DNA of 64,000 nt from Centropus unirufus (taxonomy: Eukaryota > Chordata > Aves > Cuculiformes > Centropidae): assembly GCA_013397695.1 (NCBI GenBank), contig VYZI01000530.1:197868-261867 (forward strand), in the 5' to 3' direction. Below the pieces are notes generated by a model. It searched no databases. It saw only the letters and a program-made list of their open reading frames with translations, and was not told the origin of the DNA. Positions 11,901 through 23,900 of the stretch are shown here, one piece after another. How positions within the stretch are numbered: the stretch's first letter is position 1; each line of letters starts with the position of its first letter. The position numbers were made by a program, and so were the translations under genes.

Positions 11901-14900
11901 AAAAAAGAAGAAAAAGAAAGAATTTACTTAAATTTATCTTCCTTTTTGGAAACAAAGACTCAAGTAGCACTCAGATTGCACTCAACTCCATGGCCCTCCA
12001 GAGATTCAGACACTGCACCTGACTGAACTTTGTGGTAATTAAAATGAAAAGCAAAACCTCTCAGCCATCTCAGAGGCAAAGTCATACACAGTAAGCAATT
12101 CCAAAAAAGGAAGGATAAGCGGAAAGAATATTCTAGCCATGAGTTTCTTTTCCAAGTCAGAGGATACAGTAGAAAAACAGTAATTATACCATATTGTCTA
12201 TATTTTTTAAAGTTAGAGATACAGTCCTCGGAGAACATTTCAAACATTATGGGCATGATTTTCACCCTAGTGCTGAGTCAGAAAGCCACGGAGGTACTGG
12301 CAGCAGCTACTACCTCAACCTCCAAAATATAGAAGAATCGAAAAGAAAGGGTTTTTCTTAACATACACTTAAGAGACTGAGGACAAACATTACTTCAGCT
12401 GGGGGGCGGTGAGGAAAATCTGCTAAAACACTTCAAATTGGGGGTAGGAAAAGAAAATAAAAAAAAACCCCGCAAATCACATTTAGAAAAAAATAATTAG
12501 CTAAGAATTTTCTCAGAAAATTAAAAGCAAACCAGCAAAAGACTGTTCAGTTGTATTAATGAAAACAAAATTAGAAACAACAAAAAGAATAGTTAGCGAT
12601 GCTAATACAGTGAGAACAGAGTTTAAAGACAACCTTGCTATGTCTCCAAAACTTAAACATTAAAACATGCAGCTTATGATAATCACGGCATAAAAAGCAG
12701 AAGAGATGACAGAAAGAGTTTAAAGAAAAGACAAAGCTTATGGTAGGGATATGGCATAGGTTAGTACCGGAAACTAAGTTAGGACTGGCAGGAACCAAGG
12801 AAAGAATTCCTTTTAAGAAAGAGCTTAAGAAGTTCAGAAAAGAAAAGGCATGACATGGGTTACTAATCCAGTCCCCAACTCTGTGTTCCTACGGATCTTC
12901 CTATTGCTACAGAAATAGTCTGGAAAAGAAGAAAATAGAGCCAGTAAGCAAACAAGCCCCTGTGGAAGCACTCAGAAGGGCGCATTTGTGCCAGAAAACA
13001 AAGAGACAGCTTGTACCAGAAACCGGCTCTGAACACATGGGGCTGACTGGGAGGGCTGGCAACCACCGATGTAAGGTTTTTACATCGAAAAGTCGGCTAA
13101 TGTAGGACTCATCTAAAAAAAAAAACCAATAAAGGAAGACCACCAATGTCCTGCTAGACTCACGTCTCTTCAGGAAAAGCATTGCATGCGGAGAAGGGTC
13201 CAGGGATGCCTGGGAAGCAGGGAAAGAGGCCACGTGCAACTGGAGCTGGAAAGAGAAGGCGAAGCCCAGAGGAAAAAGGGAACCGCAGAAAGCTGCTTCC
13301 CATTCCCGTACCTCCAGCTGAAGGCTGCCTTTCTCCAGAAACAAAACTTTTGTCAGAGAACCTTTAAGACCTCTTCCTACTACCAGGACTGAACTGTAAG
13401 AAGACACGTATTTTCTTGAAAGAATAATTCTCATGTCACCACCACCACTAAGCAAGACACTGAACTGTTAGCGTCCCAGGGGTTACAGCGACTCCTCCAC
13501 TGTTCGCTTCCTTTGGCTGCAAAACCTACGCAAACTCGGTCTCCCAGCGGGCTGTATTTAATGCCAGAATCCTTCCTGCAATGAAACAGTTACCTGTGGG
13601 AAGTCCTTTTCCCCTCAGCCTCTCTCGAATAGCCTGGCTCCTGTCTGGCTGCAATTTTCTATCTCCACTGCAAGAAAGTTGATCCACCTGCAAAAGGGGC
13701 AGTAACGCCAAGTCAGATATTAAAAAGCTCACATTAGTACAAAACAAGTGTCAATCACAGAAATGCGCAATGCAAGTTGGTGCCAAACAGTTAAGGTTGA
13801 GATCAGAGTGGAAGTTGAAACTTCTTTCATGAAAAACAGGGCCATTAGTGAGAACCTCCCCTGCAGCTGCCCATATTTGAATGGTCTGTGCATTAATTCT
13901 GGCACACACTTGGTCTACTTTTTTCCACTAAGTGCAAATTAATTTCACAAACATGTAACCTGCTGACATTCCAACCCTCCAGGACACCGAAGGGACAGCA
14001 ACACTTAAAAACCACATTCCATGGTTGCAGTACGACTGCAACTTGTGACCGGCATGATGAATTTTCTGTGTAACAGGAAAAACTGCCTTGTACCTCAGAG
14101 TTTTTTTCACCTTTAGTGAGATTTTTTGATATGGCGCAAACTGGCATAACTTGGACAGTAGCTTAGTTGGGAGGTGGGAAGAAGTCAAGCCACCTTCTGC
14201 CCATAACAGTTACAATGCAACTCAACGTGAAACAAACCGAATCAATCTCCTGCTGTACAGCCCTTTAAAAAGAATATTAATATGGAAAGTGAAAACGTTC
14301 CAACAGGACCTCCCGGCTGTGCTTCATAGACCTCCAAAAGACCTCTCTAGCCTTTGATAAGGCCAATCAAGATTGAAGGCACGCTGGTCCTGGAATAGCA
14401 AGTTGTACCATGGTTCTGATAAAAGCCCCAATTTTATATGCTTTTCTTGTTTATTTCAAAATTCCAGCACAGAGAACACTAGAGGTAAGAAACAATGGGG
14501 GTGGGTAGGCAAGGTACACAAAAGCACAGCGGCACAGCTGTGTAACTGATGTTCTCTCAATGCTTGGTTCTACTCAGCTGGTTTGTTTTTGTCTTCCTGC
14601 AAAGCCAACACAATGACACATAATGAGTTATGTTATAAAAGGTCAATGGCCGAGGAAATCGAGAAGAAATCTAGATTAGCAAAACTTCAGCACGGGATAG
14701 GCACCAGTAGTCCCACTCCATTATCAACATGTTACAAAACAAAAAAAAAAGGACTTTCAATGATATAAAATTGGATAAAATTCAGGACAATCATGAGATA
14801 TCAATCCAGCAATAATAAATTGCTCAGCATTTGTTATAAACAGAACACAAGGAAATCAAGTATTGGCCGCAGAACAATCTAACGATATTGACAATTTATG

Positions 14901-17900
14901 GCCTCCCTTTCTACTCAGGGCTTTGAACTCTTCTAAAGTTATGTTGTAAGGGTTTAGGTGAAGGGATAGGTTGCCTGCTGGAAAGCGTAACTTTGCAAGA
15001 TGAATTAACGTCGTTTCTATCACTTCTGAAAACAGTTTAATAACGCATTTGTTATCATCAGACAATAATGTCCTTCACAATTATCATAGCCAAGAGCTGA
15101 GCCAAGTGCACACCCAAGTCCCTTTTCCTGTTAGCAACTCTCCAAAAGTCAAGCAAACATTAAAAAAGAAAATTCTCTTTTTGTGCATTTCAAGTAGCAG
15201 CAAGTGTGAAGTTCCTGTTGTCCTGTTTTCCCCTACGTTTCTTTCAATGAAGACAAACAGGTAACAAAATTATCTTCCTCTGAAGTAGCGGTTGTGAATG
15301 CATAGTCCAGAAGGAACTGTCAAATCACGAACTGTTACAAGGGAAGCAATTCCTTCCATTCTCCACTCACCCTTATCAAAATTACAACCTGTTAAAGAAG
15401 AATGACTGCAGAGTGACTCTGAATTAGCATCCTGGCTCTCTTTCTGCTCCAATTATCCAAACCCTGCTCACATTATTCCTCAGATGCTGACACAGACTTA
15501 CCCCTGACAGGCTTCCCAGAACCAGCCTGACCAACTGCTTCACGTAGGAAAAAGAAGGGGCGCAGTTACTGTTCCTAATGTGAGCACTGCAAGCATCCAG
15601 CACAGTCCGCACGGACACGCGGGCGTAGACAACATCTTCGCACATGCCGAGGAGGATGCTGTTGAGATGGTCTCCGAGTTTGATAGGCTAGTCACAAACA
15701 AAAACAGGAGAGGAGAATCAGTTTTAACAGAGACTTCTGGTACTCAAAGAAAAGACAAGGAAGACAATAAAATAATCCTCCACAAGACATTGTCTACATT
15801 ATCCGAGTACCAATTTGAAAGCCACCATCTAAGAAATGAAAAAATAGTGACTGTAGATCAGGGGACGGGCATTCAGCATCTAGATTTGATTCCGCCTCTA
15901 CCACAATCTGCCAAACAAGCCTCACAGCCAGGACAACGCTTCAAGGGCTTTAATGAGAAGTGAAAAGGTTCAGAGGAAATGTCTTCATTGTTTTTGAGCA
16001 TTCTGCTAGTCATAAGCATCAAATTCAATCCTCATTGCAGTAATCTTGCAACCTTTTGCCTGCCACACATTTTCTATGGTTCCTTGCCAATATTTTGCAG
16101 CAGCTGTTTTTCATTTCCAAAGTCCAGTGACATCATCAAACAGTATCAACAAAAAAAAGTAAGTCATAAAATAGCAAAGCCACTGGTTGAGGAAGAAGAG
16201 CTTCATAGTTGCAGGACAACACCCATACAGTAAAGAATAATCCCGATTCCTCTACCCATTCAGTTAACCCAGCACAGAGGAATACCACTCCTCAAGGTAT
16301 GCAAGTCAGTGATACCACTTGTTCTCAAACACAACAGGACTTGAGCTTTCTGATCTGTAACACTCCCAAGTGAGTGGTTACCCGAAAGTACACGCTTCAC
16401 CATGCTTTCTGCATCAGGGAACCCTTCAGACCATTGCAGTCCTGCAGTCTTCCCTGTATTGCCGCTCTTAAATTGCACCAATAAAAAAAAAAACCCAGAA
16501 AATTACTCTGGACCACCCCAATTTAATTAACATAGAATTTTCTGTTTAGCATTTTTAAATAGTCATAAAAATCACTTTTATTCTCCCAGCAGAGAAGCAA
16601 CTCACTAACCACACAGGCAGACATGTATGGAAAATCCCCACACGCAAATTAAGACTCAAAAGTGATGCCATACACAGATTGTCCTTTTGCCTCCACTAAC
16701 GCCAGCCACAGGGCAGCAGCACCACACGACAACAACCAAAAGGCAAGTTCTAGACTTCTACTCCCCTGTTCTTTCCAGGCACACCTCACCACGTTGTCTT
16801 TGGAAAAATACTGTTATATCCAAAGGCAGATACTCCTTCCCATTGCATCACCGTGGAGCTGCTGCTACAAACTAATATCAAAGGAAGAAAAGAAAAGGGG
16901 TCTAATATTGTTGCCTGCGTTCTGCTCAACACCTGCCTCTACCTGCCTTCAATTTCTCTCCCACTACCACCGAATGCTGCTCTTTCATTCTCCTGCAGGG
17001 CAGGAGAGCAAAGAGAGGGGACGGCTGCCCAAGGAAACACTGGGCCTTTTGGGTCAAGTACAGGAGGAATTACAAATAAGCATCCCCAAAACAGTTACAG
17101 CTTCAAATTATCCGATTTCTGAATTCAGGTAGCTACTTCCGAAGCAGTACAACTGAGAACCCAGGTACCACTCTGTTAAAGAAAATATTAAGAACTGAAG
17201 CCTGAAACTGCCAAAGAGCTTTCCAAAATCTCCTCCCTTGCCCTTACACCTGACACCAAATAGCAGGACCGAACCCAAGTATGGAACAGAAATCGCTGAT
17301 CTCTCCTCGAGCCGCACAGCGCTACATCACCACTGAATACTTTGCTGGGATGCATTTCAGCTCATTTTCACTCCTTTAGATGTCGACTTCTACCAGTTTG
17401 ATTGGGGCTGAGGAAGGAGCACCCAGAAAGATGACAAATCACACCACCTTCAGCCAGTTTTGGCCACACAGTTGAGGATAGCCCAGCCCAGACTCCATGG
17501 AAGCTACAGAAATCCAGTATCAGCACCTTCTTCCTGCAAGACAACAAACAACCTCACACCTCCACAGGAAAAGGTGCCAAGTACAGGAAAGAAATCTTAC
17601 TTCCTGGTGTCTCATTATGACCCCCTGCCACGGCAACTCGAAAGCTGATTCAGTCAAGCCATCAAGTCTGAAGTTGCAATATTCAACAAAATTAAATCCA
17701 AACTTACCTGACTTTGAGGAACTTCATGGTCAGCTCCCCAGAAGAGTGCCATGCCAAGAGAATAAATATGGACCTGTTAGAAGACACAAGACATGTGTGA
17801 ACTCATAAAATTAGGCAAAAACCAGCATTGAAAAGTTGTGTTGCAAAAATCCAAGAATTTTGCTAGTTTCAAATGCTCAGTATCCTGTGTCTGTGTACAA

Positions 17901-20900
17901 CACTAGCTAATAACCATATTTAAAACCCTTCTCTCTCTCCAGATGAGGTAACCTTTGATTTAGAGACAGGTAACACGCATCTCTTTAAAAAATGGAAGTA
18001 TTTATTAAAAAGTTCTAGTTTGTTTTTGTGTTATGACATAGCTAGTATTTTCCACAATATATAAAACAACATCAAAATAATTTCCCACATTAATCCTTCA
18101 TTATAATTTTGAATGGACTTGCTTAACTCTATTTCGAGTAAGCGTGCAGTTACCTCAGCCTTATTTTGTATTTTAATTGACCGGGAATAAAAATGGCACT
18201 CGATGATTGATTATCGTTTTTGCTAATATTTACCCCTGATAAGACTATTACTTTGTGTCAGCAAGTAAAGTCATAACTCAAGAGACAATGCAACGGTGTC
18301 ACTGTCTGTTACAAGGTCTTAAGAAACCAGACATCTTTCTGCCTTCAGCATCTTTTGCACACGGTCTGATTTCAGAAAAACAACTACAAAAGGAACACAT
18401 TGAAGGCTTCCAGTGAACGAATTCCATGAACCACTGCAAGCTGTGACAGAACGGCAGCTAAAATGTAGTTTAAATATGTTAATAAAAGTTACCACAGTCT
18501 GCCTGTGCTAATGAAGACCTAAGAAACATGAAGTCAACACACGAAGAGAAATAATTATCATGCCATCCAAGACACATTTTAATATAAACGTAATGGAAAA
18601 CAGTAAAAAAAAAGAAGGATGCACATATAAGCTATTTATCAGCCCTACTAACTTTAACTAATAAGGTCACAATGGGACAAAGGCTTTGTTTCAGGTAGTT
18701 TTATATATATAAATATGCCATTTATATATATAGATATGGCATTGCCAACAGGAAAAGCCTTCAATTCTTTGTACACCATGGCACATTTTGAAGAATTCAC
18801 GTGGAGGATCCCACGTGAACAAATGCAGGAGTAACCCCCAGATGCCGCTGTCAGATTAGGGCTGCCCTTCCCCGCACCCCGACGTGAGCACCACGCTGGA
18901 GAGCAGCCCCGAGAGTCACCCCCAGGGCTTTAAACTGAGAACAAGAATGGTAGCTGCAGGTTTTCTGCAAATGTTTTTGTACCAGCCCGGGTCACCAGAA
19001 CAGTTAATTCTGCCGCATCTGCGCAAAACACACAGAAATCAAGCAGAGTTCAAACACAAAACAGGTTTATTCATCTCAAGCCCAAAGCCTGAAGCTTCAA
19101 CCTGAACTATTTCATTTAGTTCATACATGACTGAGTTGTTTACTTATGTAAAGCTCATCTATTTCCACATCCAGTTATTACTCAATGAAAACGGCAACAC
19201 AGCTGCTGTGGCCCCGAGTCTCAACTTTGCCATCGTCCTCCAGCAAGGGAGGTTGTGCTGATATGATGAAATGAAAGCAGAGAGGACTCATCGGCCCTGT
19301 GCGTACGCAGGTCGCTGTGTGGGCACTGCCTTCACACTCGGCAGTGGAGTTTAGGGGCCACTGCGGACCCTCCAAGTATTTCCTTCCGAAAGATTAAGAA
19401 ACCTCATAGCACAGCTTTCAGTAGTAACATTCTCTAATTCAAGAAGAATAAAAGCAACATACTGAATGAATACTAGCACAGAATAAAGAATGGAATCAAC
19501 CCTGACAAAGGTCACAAATATGTCATTTTTTCAATATGACTTTTTTTCTGGCTTTTTTTTTGAAGGCCTGTTTTCTGTATCAACTCCAGAGTTGGCACCC
19601 GAGGTTACTGTCTTCCAGAGTTTTGTCTCCCTTGAAAGCGGGTAATTCCAACAGTATGACTGGAGATCAGTGGCTGCACCCTGCACAGCTCACCCTAAAC
19701 TTGCATTGATGTCAGTGCTATTCTTACTTCTCTATTAAAACTTTAAACCTAGGTTGTTAATTGCTTATAGTTTTGTCATAAATAAAATTATATACATACT
19801 TTATGACACCATTAACCTTTCCTGTACTGCAAGCCAAGAAGGATGCCTAAAGGCCTTGTGAGTGAGGAGTGATTTTCAGTAGTTGGTGATCCAGTCCTAA
19901 AGAAAACTGACCATATAATGAGGTTTGGAAGAAGAAAGCTCCAAACTCAAAGCATTCAACAGAGAAAAACATGTTTTAATAGCCCTTGTGCACAGAACAG
20001 CACTCAGTGCCAACAGTTTCCTCTGGAGTAAGCGCATATTGCTACTCTTCCTGGAGGAAGACTGCCAAATGACATCATTGTTCTCGGATCACAAGGCTTG
20101 CTTGCTTCCTTCTCAAAGAATTATTGATCCAGAGAAGCCAAGGAGCTGGGAAAAGAGCTCAGCTTCCTTTTTACTCCCACCGGCAAATATCTTTCACTAG
20201 GCCAAGGGGATGGCTTCTTGGGGAAAGGGAACAAATTTGCAACAAATTACGGTTAAGAAGCTGGTTATCTTGATTGTGAGCATCAATGAGCTGGAACATG
20301 ACATACAAATTTTACTTTCCTGAACATCTACCCTTGGGGAAGAATTAAAAAAGGAAGATGGAAAGGAACAATTTTGCACACAACTGAAAAATAGTTACGT
20401 TAATTTAACTAGACCTGTTCTTCCAAGAACAGTGTAGGTATATCCCATTTTTTTGAGCCCCAGACTACTTAATTCCTTTGCTTACCTCTCAGATACATTT
20501 TGCCAAAAGACATTTAAAAAATTAAAACTGCTGATGTCACTGAAATCTTTTAGAAGAAGGCCAAGTGTTGCTCATTATTAGTTCAAAGGTCAGTTTTTCT
20601 GTACAGCCGTTGCCCATCGTGGCTGTCAGCAGCACACACGACACGTACGTACAGACAGGCGCTATTCCACTTCTGTGGACAGAAGCAAAGTAGGAGGATC
20701 CCTTCCCCGCTCACAAAAGAAATCAACAATTACACATACAAATCGTGAAATACAGCACAAAACGGATGATGTAAATCTTTTTTTGAGGGGATCAAGAGCG
20801 GCAAGCAGCAGCTCTCTGCCACGAGACGTACTGTACCTTCTCAACATCTGACAGAGATGAGAGAGAGTGGTTCTGCAGAACCTCCGGTGGAGTGAACGCC

Positions 20901-23900
20901 CGCAGGTCTTGTTGGGTGACATTTTCATCAGTGAACGATACACTGCCAGAGGGGAGCAACAGCAGAGACCACGGAGAAACGATGAATCCCAAAGCAGCAG
21001 GATCAGCTGTATTCGAAAGGAAAAAAAAAACAGACCTTGAAATGAAAGCAATGTTGCTTGATGTTCTTTTATCTGCTCAAAGACACGTTCAGTACCAGCA
21101 TACGTATTACTAATGGAATAGATTCATGCTTCCTTTTCCACCTGTGGCGCTCCCTAACCACAATAACCTCTATTTTAACTCCACTAAGGAGCAACATCTA
21201 TCCTCTTCGATTATTCTTTGTTATTACTTGTAACAGCAAGGTCAGGAAGAGCCTCTTAAAATACTCACAAGCTCTTCTGTCCCCAGGTTATTTCATTTAT
21301 ATTACAGTAAGCATATAAAATGATCACATTTTGTAGTGTACGTGTCATAAAGGCTAATTCCAACACTAAGAACACTTAACTGCTACACTAATATAGCACT
21401 GCTGCAGCAATGACCTGAAGAAAGAAGACAAATTTAGTAGAGAGGAAATAACTCCTTACTAGAGTAGCTGAACAAACTGCATAAACCAGAAGAATGTTAG
21501 GGTACAGAAATTCTCTTCACCCTAAAGAAAAAAAATATTTCAAAAGTGAGGAAGAAAAGAATAACTCCAGGCAGCAGTGGAAGTGAGCAATGAATAGAGC
21601 TGAAACCTTAGTAAAGTTGCCCATTCAAACCCTGTGAATAATGCTTGGAAAGAGCAAAACAAGCACTGAAAAAAAGAAAACTTACACTGATTGTTGTGGT
21701 TTGAGCTAAATTAGAGTCGGTTTTGTGACTAACTGGGGTGCCCTCAGTAACTTCATTCTCTGAAAGCTACCTGCATGTTTTTGGAACTGTTCCTCCTGGA
21801 AGAGATAACACAGGGCACTGGCATGCAAAAAGGCCAATGCTTACACTTGTCCTCAAATTAACCAAGACCTTCCTTGAGCTGTCAAAAAAAGGGCCCCACT
21901 TTCAAGGAGGGGGAGACAGGACAGGTCGTCCTAAACTGACAGCAGAGTGTTCCATCCCATCTATGTCACACACGTCTGATGACGCTGCTGTCAAACTTCT
22001 AGGCACAGACCGACTAAAAAAAGGGGGTGAGGTGTGAGGAACAGGGCACGTCCACAAGTGAAGGTGTTAAACACCAAAATCTAGCTTGAAAGTAAAAATT
22101 AACTAAAGTAGGAAGATTTGAGGATATACACATTTAAAGGATAAGAATTTATTTTCCCTCAACATTGTAAGCATCAACAGCAAAATAGTAATTTCCTCTT
22201 TCAGCTCCACCACTAACAATATTTTCCACTCTCCTATCAGTTCCGGATGTTCCTACAGTGCTGGGTCCCAGCCTGTTCAATTATCTTGTAATCTAGAATA
22301 TTTCTAATCTCCTAGGAAATGTATTAAATTACTCCTTGTAGGTATCAGATGTAAAAGGATCTACCAAGTAAGTCCTTCAATTTCTTCAACTCCCGTTCCT
22401 GCATAAGAAGCTAAGAAATTCCTTTTAGGCTTTCTGCATTCTGTGGTACCAAAGCAAAACCCTATTAAGTATGTAGTACTATTATCCGGAAAACATTCCC
22501 AAATTTCAGATCCTGAGGCTCACGAAGGTCCCTTTCCTACCAGTGTGTGCAAGAGAGCCTTCCGCATAGAACTCAATAATTCATTTTTCAGTCTAACACA
22601 TGCATTTTTCTGAACATACCTTTAATTGCTATGAAGAATTTTATAAGGGAAAAGAGATCATTGAGGGCAACAAATATTCCAGAAATAGAAAGATCCTACA
22701 GAGCCTACTTAGCTAGTTATCTCAAGTTGTTTAATCACCTCAGAACCAAAGGAGTTTGTTAGAGTTAATGGATTTTATAACACCAGTGTGTTTCGCTGAA
22801 GCGAGTACAAGAAGCCTAGGATTCAGCGCAGAACTGGATTCCTCGTGCTCTGCTTTCTACGACACGCGAGAGGCTCGGTCTTCCTGCCTCGGTGGATTGT
22901 ATTTCATTGCTCCTGCTTTCTCCCCTGGATCCAAAAGAAGTCATCGATGGCTGATGATGCAGGCTCAACCAGTTTAAGCTGTTGCATGAAACCGCTGAGC
23001 TTCTCATGAAAACCAGAGGTCTTGGACATTTACAAAAAAAAGTAATATGCACCCAAATGCCCTGAAAAATACCAAATTAAAAACCACGCCTGATGATCTC
23101 CCTCTTTCAAACAGAAGATAAGATCTCAGGACATTTTCCTATCCTACTTCAGTGAGTAGAATTGCAAGGGACAAAGCAAAACATGTTACTTGAACCCACC
23201 AGCGTGTGCTGGTTTGGGCTAAAGCAGAACATTTTTTCTCCGACTTTCAGCCTGACCAAGGTAACGGGCCACTGGTGTCCCTTTCCCTTTGTGGGGTGGG
23301 GCTGGGATGAAACGCTGCCCAGTTGAGCTTGACTTAGCCACAGGGGAAGTATTAAACCAGGACACAGAGTCAATATAAGCTAATCAAAATAAAATACATG
23401 GCTTGACTCACAAGCTGTCCAAGCATCTTTCTGCTTCTAGAGCTCCTGCAGTGTGACTTCAAATACTTCAAAATATTGAATTTATCAAGGTGTCATAAAA
23501 AAAAAATTCCAATCAATAACCAAAGAATTGCATTTGCTGAGGTTCTTGAACAACAGCGTATAGGAAAGAAGTAATTCTACATTTTGGGCAGACATTAATT
23601 ACCCATCCCTGCACTGCAGCACACATTCTCCCTCTTCCACCACAACAATCTAATCAATCTATAGCTACAAAAATGATTTAAAACCGGAATCAGTCTTTTT
23701 AATGGTCATGACAAGGTATCTGCTTGATTAAATAGTAAAAATAATCAATCATGTCCAAGGTCAGGGTTTCACCCCGATGTGAAGCAAATGACTTTACCTC
23801 TACAGACACCTTCTCTTACCATGGCCAACTTAAAAACCAGGAGTTGAGAAATATCTCATAGTGTATCAAAAGCTACCAAATATGTTAATTTAAAAATAAG

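Larger units (their letters stand above)
2927..13593 (-). other. PTPN13: PTPN13 intron 6 (10.7 kb)
   Basis: The intron runs from donor GTAACTG (13593) to acceptor CCAG (2927). No further PTPN13 exon is needed, since exon 6 and exon 7 join in phase. It holds a purine tract at 11892-11931 (15 A followed by GAAGAAAAAG repeats), a TAATTA-rich patch with nested inverted repeats near 7320-7380, a hairpin flanked by direct repeats at 10466-10510, and moderately GC-rich patches at about 4140-4400 and 8560-8860. Open frames here lack recognisable family features. Confidence 0.8.
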
